The position numbers and the translations under genes were made by a program. The notes beneath the pieces are model-generated. The model did not search any database. It was not told where the DNA came from and saw nothing but the letters and a program-made list of their open reading frames with translations. Shown in pieces: positions 46,174 through 54,867 of a stretch of 64,000 nucleotides of DNA. The stretch spans positions 1-64,000 of the forward strand of contig JAKSTR010000005.1 of NCBI GenBank assembly GCA_024402495.1, read 5' to 3'. The first letter of the stretch is position 1. Every line of letters starts with the position of its first letter. The DNA is from Treponemataceae bacterium (GTDB taxonomy: Bacteria > Spirochaetota > Spirochaetia > Treponematales > Treponemataceae).

Positions 46174-46351
46174 CAAAAACCGCCTTTCAGTATTCTTTTT
46201 ATTATCTCACCATTTGCCACAGGGCGCAAGTTTTACTTGATGAAATTTAAAAGATTTTTAGCGGAACTTCAATTTTTTTAGCCGGGCTTCATTTTTTTTT
46301 CTGTTTTTACGACGCATGGCACAAAAACACACAAAATGCTAAGCTTTTGGC

Positions 46352-47062
46352 GTGTTAAACCGAAAAAATATTTTTTTTGCCATAATTTTTTTGTATGTTT
46401 CTGGCGCGTTGATTTTGCCGCCAATCTTCATCCGGCAAGATTCGTCCGCCGTTCAGCCGGAAAATTTTAACGAATTTTTATATCAGTTTCCCAATTTTAG
46501 CCTGACGGCAATTTTGTATTTTATTTTCTGGTGCACGATTTTTTGCGTAATTTGCGTTTTTTATAATCGTAGCCTTTCAAATAATCTGCAAAAAACAAAG
46601 CCCAGTATTAAAACTTGCATTGCAAAAAGTTTTATCACTTTTTCTGCAATTGTGGCGTTTTGGACGGTAGTTTCGCTTTTGTTTAGCAGCAAATTGCAGG
46701 CAGCACCAAGCAAAACCAACGCCCGGTGGATTTTGTTTTTTGCAGGCGTTTTTTGCGCCGCCGCATTTGAAGAATGCCTTTACCGCTTGTATTTGCCTGA
46801 AAGTTTTCAATTTTTAATTGAAAACACAAAATTGAAAAGCAAAAACGCCAGATTTTATAAAATTTTCCAAATTGCCGCAGAAATTTTATGCGTGCTTTTA
46901 TTTGCCCTTGCCCACAGATATTTGGGAATTCTTGCCGTATTAAACGCCCTTTTTGCCGGTTCAGTTTTGCGGCGGCTGGCAAAACAAACCAATATTATTT
47001 GCAGCTGGCTTGTCCATTCACTTTACAACTGCCTTATTTTTGCATTTGCAATTTTTCAATAA
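46352..47062 (+). CDS. CPBP intramembrane metalloprotease
   Basis: 236 residues with about six transmembrane helices, starting at GTG 46352 with a poor ribosome site. The CPBP (Abi/CAAX) motifs are EECLYR (E140, E141, R145), FALAH (H188) and HSLYN (H222, N226). Members cleave prenylated or other membrane proteins, and some confer immunity to bacteriocins. It is next to the BrnTA cassette, which is probably coincidence. Confidence 0.85.
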   Translation: MLNRKNIFFAIIFLYVSGALILPPIFIRQDSSAVQPENFNEFLYQFPNFSLTAILYFIFWCTIFCVICVFYNRSLSNNLQKTKPSIKTCIAKSFITFSAIVAFWTVVSLLFSSKLQAAPSKTNARWILFFAGVFCAAAFEECLYRLYLPESFQFLIENTKLKSKNARFYKIFQIAAEILCVLLFALAHRYLGILAVLNALFAGSVLRRLAKQTNIICSWLVHSLYNCLIFAFAIFQ

Positions 47063-47063
47063 C

Positions 47064-47082
47064 AAGCCCGCAATTTTAAATT
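47064..47082 (+). repeat. 19-bp direct repeat, left copy
   Basis: AAGCCCGCAATTTTAAATT; an identical copy is at 47684-47702. The two copies bracket the BrnTA cassette. Confidence 0.9.
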
Positions 47083-47100
47083 TTATATAAAGAACTGTAA

Positions 47101-47133
47101 AGGAAGCCCTTCACATTCCCTTAAACCGGGCTC
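47101..47133 (-). terminator. Possible terminator after brnA
   Basis: On the minus strand GGAGCCC and GGGCTTCC can pair around a long loop, followed by TTTACAG. The T run is weak. Confidence 0.4.
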
Positions 47134-47346
47134 CTATTTTGTAAAAGCAACTTCCATACGTTTATTTTCTTTTACACATTCAAGCAGATAATAATTAATA
47201 ATATTCTGATACGGCATACCTGTTTCTTCTGCCATTTGTTTAAAATATTCTATTACTTTATCATCAAGCCTAATTGTTATCTGTTTTTTTAATCTGTCTG
47301 CATATGGGTTTTTAATTCCATTTGAAAAGTCGTAATGGTCTCTCAT
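47134..47346 (-). CDS. brnA: BrnA-type antitoxin
   Basis: 70 residues with the ribbon-helix-helix pattern KKQITIRLDDKVIEYFKQMAEE and MPYQNIINYYLLE, as in BrnA/CopG antitoxins. MRDHYDFS at the start is typical. It binds and neutralises BrnT and represses their operon. GGAGG lies before its ATG, which directly follows the brnT stop. Confidence 0.9.
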   Translation of the reverse strand: MRDHYDFSNGIKNPYADRLKKQITIRLDDKVIEYFKQMAEETGMPYQNIINYYLLECVKENKRMEVAFTK

Positions 47347-47634
47347 CTAAATACCTCCATACTGGTTTGCTTCTTGCAAATCAGCTTTTCTTGCTGAAAT
47401 AATTCTAATTCTGTCATTTTCTCTATAACAATGGCAGACCAACAATATATGCAATTCAGAACTTAAACCAAGCATAACAAATCTATCTTCATCTAAACTT
47501 GAATGATCAGGGTCTGAAATCAATATGGCGTTTTCATCATAAAACACAGTTTTAGCTTCTTCAAAAGTTACTTTATGTTTGGCATAGTTTAGCTTTGCCT
47601 TTACTGGATCCCATTCAAAAATAATCTCATCCAT
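47347..47634 (-). CDS. brnT: BrnT-type ribonuclease toxin
   Basis: 95 residues from ATG 47634; the 12 extra upstream residues belong to the promoter. FEWDPVKAKLNYAKHKVTFEEA and the C-terminal RIIISARKA match BrnT (RelE-like fold), which cleaves RNA and stops growth when free. The toxin precedes the antitoxin, the usual BrnTA order. The start has no Shine-Dalgarno sequence; the -10 box lies 6 bases upstream. Confidence 0.9.
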   Translation of the reverse strand: MDEIIFEWDPVKAKLNYAKHKVTFEEAKTVFYDENAILISDPDHSSLDEDRFVMLGLSSELHILLVCHCYRENDRIRIISARKADLQEANQYGGI

Positions 47635-47640
47635 AATTAC

Positions 47641-47670
47641 AATATAATTAACACATAACTTATTTGTCAA
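47641..47670 (-). promoter_or_regulatory. brnTA promoter, leaderless configuration
   Basis: TTGACA (47670-47665), 18-base spacer and TATATT (47646-47641), then six bases to the brnT ATG at 47634. BrnA is expected to bind here. Confidence 0.65.
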
Positions 47671-47683
47671 ATAAATACCATCT

Positions 47684-47702
47684 AAGCCCGCAATTTTAAA
47701 TT
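47684..47702 (+). repeat. 19-bp direct repeat, right copy
   Basis: Identical to 47064-47082. The 601 bases between the copies hold only brnT, brnA and their control signals. Confidence 0.9.
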
Positions 47703-47726
47703 AGCCTGAATGTCGAGTTTTAAAGT

Positions 47727-47820
47727 TTTGTCATTCCGAACTCGTTTCGGAATCTGTTTTTGATAACAAATCGAATACTGTGCACAGCCGCCGAAGGCTA
47801 GTAAATTCCGCATGACAAAT
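47727..47820. repeat. REP-like palindromic element
   Basis: Terminal inverted TTTGTCAT and ATGACAAA, with an internal hairpin ATTCCGAA/TTCGGAAT. A related smaller element is at 48713-48746. Probably a dispersed non-coding repeat; the rest of this 333-base gap holds only the flgJ terminator. Confidence 0.55.
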
Positions 47821-47914
47821 ACTGTGCGCGCCCGCCCGGTAAAAAAACGTGCAATATTGCAAAATATGCCGGCAATAAAAAAATGCGGGCAACCAGCAAA
47901 AATTCATTCTGGTA

Positions 47915-47949
47915 CAAAAAAATCCGCCTTTTTTAAGCGGATTTTTGGC
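47915..47949 (-). terminator. Terminator after flgJ
   Basis: On the minus strand AAAAATCCGC and GCGGATTTTTTT pair around an A-rich loop and end in T residues. A second perfect palindrome, GACGTTTTTATAAAAACGTC, overlaps the flgJ stop (48018-48037). Confidence 0.8.
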
Positions 47950-48035
47950 ATTTAAATTTTATTGTAAACCTTAAAAACGGCGAAGCATCAGCTTTAACCG
48001 CCACCGTGTTTAAGACAGACGTTTTTATAAAAACG

Positions 48036-48629
48036 TCAGCCCATCAAATCAAGGTAAATCTGGTCAGCAAGACCAAAACCGGCAGCTTTTGTAATGCTTC
48101 CGGCAAGTTCATCGTAAAGCATATCTTCGTAAGTATCCCGGGCGTAAGAATTGTTTTCGCCAAAAAGATTTGTTTTGCTTACGGTGTTGCGCATGGAAGA
48201 AAGCATAATTTTTACAAAATACGATTCAAGTTCAAGTGCCTGTTCGTACAATTTGCTGGTTTTATCAATTTTTTTATCAGCGCTTTTGCCGTGTGCACCT
48301 TTCGCGTTAGCAGCAGCCCCGCTTGGCAGCGCCGCTTTGTCGCTTTCGCTGGTAAAGGCGTTTGCCATGCCGGTTGTATAATCGCCGGTCAGGCGGCTGC
48401 TTTGTGCAATCTGCGAAGTTGACAATGTGCTTAAACCCGGATTAGTTTTTTCAGCTTTTGCAGCCTGGGCTTCGCTGTTAATACTGTCAATCAAAGCCTG
48501 AAACTTTGAAGTTTCTTCCTGATCGCGGGCTACGTTACCGGCAGAAAAACCTGCAACGCCGCCGGTTGGTATGTTTACGCCTTTTGAAAAGCCGGAATAT
48601 GCATTTACCATGTCTAAAGTCGAAGCCAT
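48036..48629 (-). CDS. flgJ: FlgJ-like rod-binding protein
   Basis: 197 residues from ATG 48629, behind GAGGG. The C-terminal 75 residues (LYEQALELESYFVKIMLSSMR, split from YEDMLYDELAGSITKAAGFGLADQIY) match the rod-binding domain of FlgJ. The muramidase domain of enterobacterial FlgJ is absent, as in spirochaetes. The N-terminal half is low-complexity (Ala/Ser/Lys). It caps rod assembly in the periplasm. It follows flgG after a REP-like element. Confidence 0.87.
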   Translation of the reverse strand: MASTLDMVNAYSGFSKGVNIPTGGVAGFSAGNVARDQEETSKFQALIDSINSEAQAAKAEKTNPGLSTLSTSQIAQSSRLTGDYTTGMANAFTSESDKAALPSGAAANAKGAHGKSADKKIDKTSKLYEQALELESYFVKIMLSSMRNTVSKTNLFGENNSYARDTYEDMLYDELAGSITKAAGFGLADQIYLDLMG

Positions 48630-48712
48630 ATTTTCCCTCGTGGGTTTAAGGTTGGCTTCTGCAAAAATCTGCAAAAGCCATATTTAGCAGTAAGAACTGA
48701 AAGTATAATTCA

Positions 48713-48746
48713 TATTGTCACCCTGAAATAAATTCAGCATGACAAT
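48713..48746. repeat. REP-like palindrome between flgG and flgJ
   Basis: TATTGTCA and TGACAATA form the ends, with CTGAA/TTCAG inside. It resembles the element at 47727-47820 and could stabilise or pause the flagellar message. Confidence 0.55.
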
Positions 48747-48779
48747 ACTTTTTAGCCAGTTCCTTCCTTTTTAGTTAAT

Positions 48780-49574
48780 TTAGCGTTTCAAGTTTGCTGC
48801 CGTAGAAAGCATGTTGTCGCTTGTCTGAATTGCCTTAGAACTGAATTCGTAAGCGCGCTGGGCAACAATCATCTGTACCATTTCGTTTACGGTAGAAACG
48901 TTTGACATTTCCAAAAATTTGTGGTGTGTCTGACCCATTCCGTCAAAGCCCGGACGGTTGGCAATTGGGTCGCCGCTTGCGTTGCTTACCTTAAAAAGAT
49001 TGTCGCCATCAGCAGTTAAGCCAGCCGGGTTTGGAAAACGGTAAAGTTCAATCTGGGCGACGTCAACAGGGTCGTCTTCGCCTGCAACTTTTACGCTTAC
49101 GCGGCCGTCGCGGCTGATTGCCAAAGTTTCAAGGCGGAATCCTTCAGGCATTACAACTTCCGGCATTACGCGCAGACCGTTTGAAGTAACAAGCTGACCG
49201 TTTGAATCAATCTTGAAAGAACCATCGCGTGTATATGCGTAGCTTCCGTCGTACTGCTGAACCCGGAAAAAACCTTCGCCCTGAATTGCAAGGTCTGTTG
49301 CGTTTTCGGTATGCTGCAAAGAACCCTGATCAAACATGCGCTGGGTTGCGGCAACTTTTACACCGCTACCCATTTGAATACCTACAGGCGTAACAGTATC
49401 TTCTGTTGCCGGTGTACCTGCAAGTTTTACGTTCTGATAAATTAAATCTTCAAATTCAACACGCTGTTTTTTATAACCGCTTGTGTTTACGTTTGAAAGG
49501 TTGTTTGAAATTGTATCGATATTTGCCTGCTGACCGTTCATTCCGGTTGCTGCTGTCCATAAACTTCTGACCAT
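48780..49574 (-). CDS. flgG: Flagellar distal rod protein FlgG
   Basis: 264 residues. The N-terminal rod motif SLWTAATGMNGQQANID and the central NLSNVNTSGYKKQRVEF, together with the C-terminal EMSNVSTVNEMVQMIVAQRAY split by family spacing, identify FlgG, the distal rod of the periplasmic flagellum. It is 43 bases downstream of flgF in the same operon. Confidence 0.95.
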   Translation of the reverse strand: MVRSLWTAATGMNGQQANIDTISNNLSNVNTSGYKKQRVEFEDLIYQNVKLAGTPATEDTVTPVGIQMGSGVKVAATQRMFDQGSLQHTENATDLAIQGEGFFRVQQYDGSYAYTRDGSFKIDSNGQLVTSNGLRVMPEVVMPEGFRLETLAISRDGRVSVKVAGEDDPVDVAQIELYRFPNPAGLTADGDNLFKVSNASGDPIANRPGFDGMGQTHHKFLEMSNVSTVNEMVQMIVAQRAYEFSSKAIQTSDNMLSTAANLKR

Positions 49575-49617
49575 CTGTATTTCCTTTTATTTTTCAGTTT
49601 TACGCACTGCTAAAAAA

Positions 49618-50412
49618 CTAGCGCAAAGTTGCAACGCGAGACCATAAAGTTGACATCATTGTGTCTTCAGACTGAATGGTTTTCTGGTTTGCTTCATAAG
49701 CGCGGTTAACTTCAATCATCTGCACCATTTCGTTTACAACGTTTACGTTAGAAGTTTCTACGTATTCCTGCAAAAGGTCTGGTCTTTCCTTGCCTTCTGC
49801 AATGTAAGCCGGTCCAGAAATTTCGTTGCTAGCCCAAAGATTTTCGCCCTGTTTTTTAAGGTAGCGTTCATTGTCAAAGCGAACCAGTTTTAAGCGGTCA
49901 ACCACCTGATCGTCGCTTGTAGTAATTACGCCGTCGTCGTTCACTTTGAAATTTTTATCAGTTACGCGGATAATTCCGTTTTCGCCGACAACCGGGTAGC
50001 CTTCTTTTGTTTCAAGAATGCCTTCTTTACCAATCATGAAATTGCCGGCGCGTGTGTAGCGTTCGCCAGCCGGTGTCTGAACGGTAAAAAAGCCTTCGCC
50101 TGCAAGAGCAATGTCTGTAGCGGCACCGGTATTTTTAAAAGAGCCCTGTTCAAAGACTGTGTAAAGTTCGTTTGTTTCTACGCCCAAGCCAACTTTACCG
50201 ACAATTGGTGCAACATCTGCAGAACCGCCCCAAAAGGTGTAAACGCCGTCATCGTTCATTCGGCGCAACAAAAGTTCAGAAAAATTCTTATTTACGGCTA
50301 CGTCGCGTTTATAGCCGGTGGTGTCAACGTTTGCAAGATTGTTTGCAATTGCGTCTAATCGGTTTTGCTGTGCAACCATGCCGCTTGCACCAGTGTACCA
50401 ACCTTGAACCAT
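49618..50412 (-). CDS. flgF: Flagellar rod protein FlgF
   Basis: 264 residues from ATG 50412, behind GGGGAGG; an upstream ATG at 50493 would add a Lys/Arg-rich stretch not seen in the family. The rod motifs GASGMVAQQNRLDAIANN and ANVDTTGYKRD and the C-terminal MVQMIEVNRAYEANQKT are intact. It is the proximal rod component (also named FlhO in some annotations). It heads the flgF-flgG-flgJ unit. Confidence 0.92.
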   Translation of the reverse strand: MVQGWYTGASGMVAQQNRLDAIANNLANVDTTGYKRDVAVNKNFSELLLRRMNDDGVYTFWGGSADVAPIVGKVGLGVETNELYTVFEQGSFKNTGAATDIALAGEGFFTVQTPAGERYTRAGNFMIGKEGILETKEGYPVVGENGIIRVTDKNFKVNDDGVITTSDDQVVDRLKLVRFDNERYLKKQGENLWASNEISGPAYIAEGKERPDLLQEYVETSNVNVVNEMVQMIEVNRAYEANQKTIQSEDTMMSTLWSRVATLR

Positions 50413-50838
50413 ATAAAAGGCCTCCCCAAGTATAAAAAAGCTGCGGGCTTTGCCTGCCCTTTGCCAGTATTTGCAATTTTTTTTCCCCGGCATTTTGCCA
50501 GTTATTTTGATTATCGGTTTTTGAAAAAAAATGTTAATGGCAAAATTGAACTAAATGCCGCCTGAATTCAACTTGAACGGTTATTGATTTTCTTCTATAT
50601 AAATGCAAAACATTTGGAGATTTTTGCGCTTCAATTCATGCAAAGAAAAGCTTTGATTTTTGCCATATCATGCCGGCATACGCGCCTGGCAAAAGCATTA
50701 TTTTCGGCATGGTTAGTGTATTTTTCAACTGAAAGCTAAAAAAAATGCCAAAATTAAATTTGTTTTTTCAAATAAGTGGGTTTATAATAAGTTAAGTTGC
50801 AGTTTATCAAGAATAACTGTACTTTTAAGGAGAATTAA
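50413..50838. other. Divergent intergenic region flgF/glgC
   Basis: 426 bases between the divergent flgF and glgC starts. The glgC promoter is at its right end (50760-50788). I found no sigma-28-like box for flgF and no other gene. Confidence 0.5.
50760..50788 (+). promoter_or_regulatory. Promoter of glgC
   Basis: TTGTTT (50760-50765), 17 bases and consensus TATAAT (50783-50788). The leader would be about 44 bases. Confidence 0.65.
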
Positions 50839-52119
50839 GTGGCCGATACACGAGTTTTATCTATTATTCTTGGCGGTGGCAAAGGCACCCGCTTGTACCC
50901 TCTTACCAAAGAACGCTCTAAACCAGCCGTTCCGTTTGGAGGAAAACACAGAATCGTCGACATTCCGATTTCTAACTGTATCAACTCTGGTTTTAACCAA
51001 ATTTATATTTTGACCCAGTTCAACTCTGCTTCTTTGCACATGCATATTTCGCACGGATACAGCTTCGATTCTTTTTCGCGCGGTTTTGTTGAAATTCTTG
51101 CCGCGGAACAGACTTTTGAACATTCCGGCTGGTTTGAAGGAACTGCTGACGCAGTACGCAAAAATTTTGCACACTTTAAAACTCAAAAACCAACCCACTA
51201 CATTATTCTTTCCGGCGACCAGCTGTACCAAATGGACTTGAAAGAATTTTTGGACAAACACATTGAATCTGGTGCAGAAATTTCTATTGCAACCACAGCA
51301 GTTACACGTCAGGACGCAACAGGATTTGGTATCATGAAGGTTAACAAAGAAAACCGCATTACCGAATTCATGGAAAAACCTGCCGCAGACCTTGATATTT
51401 CTGACTGGATTATTCCAAACGAAAGCCGCACAGCAGGCGCAACACCGGGCAAAGACTACCTTGCTTCCATGGGTATTTATATTTTCAATGCCGAAACTAT
51501 GTATCAGGTACTTGACAACAACTGTACGGACTTTGGTAAAGAAATTATTCCGCAGGCTATCAAGAACCACAAAGTTAGTTCATACATTTATGACGGTTAC
51601 TGGGAAGATATTGGAACAATTAAGAGTTTCTACGATGCAAACCTTGATTTGGCACGCATTAACCCTAAATTTAACTTTTACGATGAAGACAAACCAATTT
51701 TTACCCACAGCCGCAATTTGCCGCCATCAAAAATGACCAATTCTACAATGAACGGCGCTATTGCAAGCGAAGGTTGTGTAATTACAGAAGCAACAATCGT
51801 TAATTCGCTGGTTGGTGTACGCAGCAATATTGAACCGGGAACATTCCTTGACGGCGTAATTTGTATGGGTAGTGACTATTATGAAACACCTGAACAAAAA
51901 GACGAAAACCGCAAATTGAACAGACCGAATATTGGTATTGGTCGCAACTGCCGCATTAAACAGTGCATTATCGATAAAAATGCACGTATCGGTGATAACT
52001 GTTCAATTGGTCACACCGGTCAAAAACTTGAAGACGGCGACCACGGTATGTTCTATGTTGCAGACGGAATTATCGTAATTCCTAAAAACGGAGTTATTCC
52101 TTCTGGAACAATTATCTAA
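50839..52119 (+). CDS. glgC: Glucose-1-phosphate adenylyltransferase
   Basis: 426 residues from GTG 50839, behind AAGGAG. GGGKGTRLYPLTKERSKPAV is the nucleotide site; IVDIPISNCINSGF and EGTADAVRKN are conserved, and the C-terminal left-handed beta-helix has RIGDNCSIGHTG-type hexapeptides. It makes ADP-glucose, the donor for glycogen. Its substrate glucose-1-phosphate is also the product of the cellobiose phosphorylase at 9-11.6 kb, a plausible metabolic link. It is a monocistronic gene with promoter and terminator. Confidence 0.96.
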   Translation: MADTRVLSIILGGGKGTRLYPLTKERSKPAVPFGGKHRIVDIPISNCINSGFNQIYILTQFNSASLHMHISHGYSFDSFSRGFVEILAAEQTFEHSGWFEGTADAVRKNFAHFKTQKPTHYIILSGDQLYQMDLKEFLDKHIESGAEISIATTAVTRQDATGFGIMKVNKENRITEFMEKPAADLDISDWIIPNESRTAGATPGKDYLASMGIYIFNAETMYQVLDNNCTDFGKEIIPQAIKNHKVSSYIYDGYWEDIGTIKSFYDANLDLARINPKFNFYDEDKPIFTHSRNLPPSKMTNSTMNGAIASEGCVITEATIVNSLVGVRSNIEPGTFLDGVICMGSDYYETPEQKDENRKLNRPNIGIGRNCRIKQCIIDKNARIGDNCSIGHTGQKLEDGDHGMFYVADGIIVIPKNGVIPSGTII

Positions 52120-52148
52120 CAGAAAATACTGGCAGAATTGCTGAAAAC

Positions 52149-52189
52149 AAAAAGCGCCTTGCAAACCGAACGGTTCAAGGCGCTTTTTT
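52149..52189. terminator. Terminator after glgC
   Basis: AAAAAGCGCCTTG and CAAGGCGCTTTTTT pair around a 14-base loop. It can also end the convergent glycan operon. Confidence 0.92.
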
Positions 52190-52206
52190 ATGGTGTATAG
52201 AGAATT

Positions 52207-53001
52207 TTAATTTGGTCTATAAGAACCAAAAAAATTTTTAAATAAAATCTTCAAAAGCCCTGCATTTCCTTTAAAGAAACTTATTTTTGTCGGTGTCTTT
52301 CCAGTTTTTGGATATTCTCTCCTTACAGGAATTTCACAAGCTTTATAGCCTAATTGAGTTGCACGAACAGAAAGATATGCTAAAAGCTCATAAGTCATAA
52401 AAATATCTCTAAAAACATTTGTTCTTTCATCAAATAGATATTTTGAAGAATAAGCTCTGTATGCGTTCGTTGTATCTGTAAATCTTTGACCTGCCGTAAT
52501 TGAAATTATTGGTGCATGAATAAGTTTCACGGAAAGAAGTCGAACAAACGGAGTGTTTATAGCCTTTCCGCCTTTTATAAATCTTGAACCCTGAATCAAA
52601 TCATAGCCATCCTCAAGTTTTTTTATAAAAGAAGGAATATCTTCTATGGAATCTTTATTATTTCCATCTATTGTTATGATTCCTTTATATCCACGCTGCT
52701 GTGCAAAATAAAATCCCATACGAAGCTGGGCGCCCTGCTTGCCAATATCTTTTTTTACAAGGAGAGTGTTTACTTCAAGAGCTTTTAAGATTTCTTCATT
52801 TGTACATCCATCAGTGGAACCACCGTCACAGATAACAATGTCCGCATAAGAAGAAACCCCTGCATTCTTTGCAGATTCAAGTTCTTTGTGGATACGATTG
52901 CCCTCATTTATGATTGGAATGAGAACTACATAATCTTTTTGCTTTGAATTGTATTCCGTGCATTCAAAAACAGGAACACCTGAAATGTTTGTATAGAGCA
53001 T
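52207..53001 (-). CDS. Family 2 glycosyltransferase
   Basis: 264 residues from ATG 53001, behind AAAGGA. The GT-A nucleotide-sugar region is VVLIPIINEGNRI, DIVICDGGSTDG and ITIDGNNKD (a DGN variant of the DxD area). No membrane helices are evident. The start overlaps the acyltransferase stop by one base. It is the last gene of the leftward glycan operon. Acceptor and sugar are unknown. Confidence 0.85.
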   Translation of the reverse strand: MLYTNISGVPVFECTEYNSKQKDYVVLIPIINEGNRIHKELESAKNAGVSSYADIVICDGGSTDGCTNEEILKALEVNTLLVKKDIGKQGAQLRMGFYFAQQRGYKGIITIDGNNKDSIEDIPSFIKKLEDGYDLIQGSRFIKGGKAINTPFVRLLSVKLIHAPIISITAGQRFTDTTNAYRAYSSKYLFDERTNVFRDIFMTYELLAYLSVRATQLGYKACEIPVRREYPKTGKTPTKISFFKGNAGLLKILFKNFFGSYRPN

Positions 53002-54074
53002 TAACAATTCCTTTTAAAACTGTTTAAAATCATCCTTACAAATTCTCCCAAAATAATTGAAAACACTATTACACCAATCGTTCTTACTGCATAATAGAAT
53101 ATAACACCGAGAGAACTTTTATAAATTTCAAATCTACCATTAAAAAATAATCTCAAAACAAGATATTCTAATGGATCGTGAAACAGATATATATTAAAAA
53201 GATTTCTAATAACTAATTTTAAAATCTTTGTTTCATAAATTTTAGTCAAAAATTTGTCAGAAAATAATCCTAAAACAAAAATCCAAAAACTTCTTATAAA
53301 AATTGTTGGGAATGAATAAAAAAGCAAATTTTTATAATCTATAAAAATCAATAATGTTAATAATACAAAAACAAAACATAAATTTTTTTTATTTATTGAT
53401 TCGAATTGTTCTCGAACACTTTCAAAAGCAAATCCAACAGAAAAATAAAAAATATATGATAAACCTTTCTTCAGCAAAAAAAAATCAAATGACAATTTTT
53501 GATAATTTAATTGGATAAAAAGCGAAATTATTAACAAAAGAAAAATACTTTTAATATTTAGTCTATCCATACATTTCTTCAGAAGAACAAATATTGTTAT
53601 ACACCAAAATAAAGCTGGTAAAAACCATAGATGTCAGACTCTCCACCAAAAGAAAACGAGCGAATTGCAGATAAAAAATTATCTTTATTGTAGAAATTAC
53701 CTAAAAACTTAATAGGCAACATAAAAAGAAAACCATAAACAAAAAAAGGTATTATCAGTCTTTTGAATTTTGAGGATACTATGGAATCAAACGTTTTTAA
53801 TGGTTTTATGTTCAAAACAGCTCCTGATAAAATAAAAAATAATGGCATATGAAAGCCATAAACCCAACCAGAAAGTGTTCTTAAGACTGCAAAAAAATGG
53901 CAAAAATAAATTTGCGAAATATCATTCGGAAGTTGATACGCAACCCCTCCGAAATTTGTTTGAATATTCAAGTAACATGAATGACCTATAACAACGCAAA
54001 ATGTTGCAAATAATCGAATCCAAGCATAAAGAGGTACCCCTATACAAATTACTAGTATTTTTCTTTATTTCCAT
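53001..54074 (-). pseudogene. Acyltransferase 3 gene with two frameshifts
   Basis: The gene starts at ATG 54074, behind GGGAG. The first frame (MEIKKNTSNLYR) breaks at a GGGG run (54037-54040); the second frame carries WIRLFATFCVVIGHSCYL and HMPLFFILSGAVLN, typical of OafA/acyltransferase 3 proteins; a second break near 53633-53640 joins HLWFLPALFWC in the third frame to the C-terminal membrane part (53001-53570). One base removed at the first site and one added at the second would restore about 357 codons. Intact members acetylate or succinylate surface sugars. It could be a recent pseudogene, a phase-variable gene or sequencing error. Confidence 0.8.
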
Positions 54075-54076
54075 AA

Positions 54077-54862
54077 TTATATCTCCCTTAAATACCTCAT
54101 TACATCTTCCAAATCAGAAAGATTTTCTGTTAATCCCATTTCAACTGAAACAAATCCGCTATACTTTACTTGTCGTAGAAATTCCACAAGTTTTACATGA
54201 AGTTCTTTTTTCTCTATTTTCTTCAAGAATGGCTCGCTGATGTGAACATGGTTTATTAAATTTGTCTTTCCTTTCAATACATCTATTGATTCCTGATTCT
54301 GAATCATTGTTCCAACATCAAGATTCAATTTGAAACCGTCAGAGTCAACTTTTTTTATCAAATCTAAAGCCGCTTCTGTAGTATTTATATAATTTGTATT
54401 GTAAATGGCTGGATTTGCTTCCATTGCAATACAGGTGTTTTTTGAAAATGCGTAATCTCCCAAACTTTTGAAAAAATCAATGGAAACATTTTCATCTGCA
54501 TTTTCAGGCTTGTTTCTGTTTTTTGGGCAGCCGAACACAAGATTTTTACAGCCAATTACTGAAGCGAAATCTATGGCATTTCTTGTATAGTCAGAAAGAA
54601 TTTTTCTTTCCTTTTCTGAACCAAAGAGTTTCTCATTTTTTCCATACCATATTGACTGCATAGACGGCACAGAAAAGCCATATTCTTTTTTCAGATTTTC
54701 AGTCCAAATTTTCGCTTCTTCAAGTTTTGAATATGGATTTTCTGGAAATATTTTTGTAGGAGCTATTTCCAAACCTGAAAAACCGTATTCTTGCATCAGA
54801 GCAAAAATTTCATTGTCGTTTTCAGGATTCCAAGCAAGGTTTGAGATAGAAAGTTTAAACAT
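54077..54862 (-). CDS. Sugar isomerase/epimerase-like TIM barrel
   Basis: 261 residues from ATG 54862, behind AAAGGAA. The protein has the xylose-isomerase-like barrel pattern: FKLSISNLAWN, GFSGLEIAPTK, NLVFGCPKNRN, CIAMEANPAIYN, KLNLDVGTM and HVHISEP, where Glu, Asp, His and a final Glu (VSVEMG) would bind a metal. Such proteins isomerise sugars or inositol derivatives. In a glycan cluster it may make a modified sugar. Reaction unknown. Confidence 0.8.
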   Translation of the reverse strand: MFKLSISNLAWNPENDNEIFALMQEYGFSGLEIAPTKIFPENPYSKLEEAKIWTENLKKEYGFSVPSMQSIWYGKNEKLFGSEKERKILSDYTRNAIDFASVIGCKNLVFGCPKNRNKPENADENVSIDFFKSLGDYAFSKNTCIAMEANPAIYNTNYINTTEAALDLIKKVDSDGFKLNLDVGTMIQNQESIDVLKGKTNLINHVHISEPFLKKIEKKELHVKLVEFLRQVKYSGFVSVEMGLTENLSDLEDVMRYLREI

Positions 54863-54867
54863 TATAT

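Noticed and set aside
53597-53971. Two separate small membrane proteins in the glycan operon
   Set aside because: The two frames join into one acyltransferase 3 protein when single-base frameshifts are allowed.
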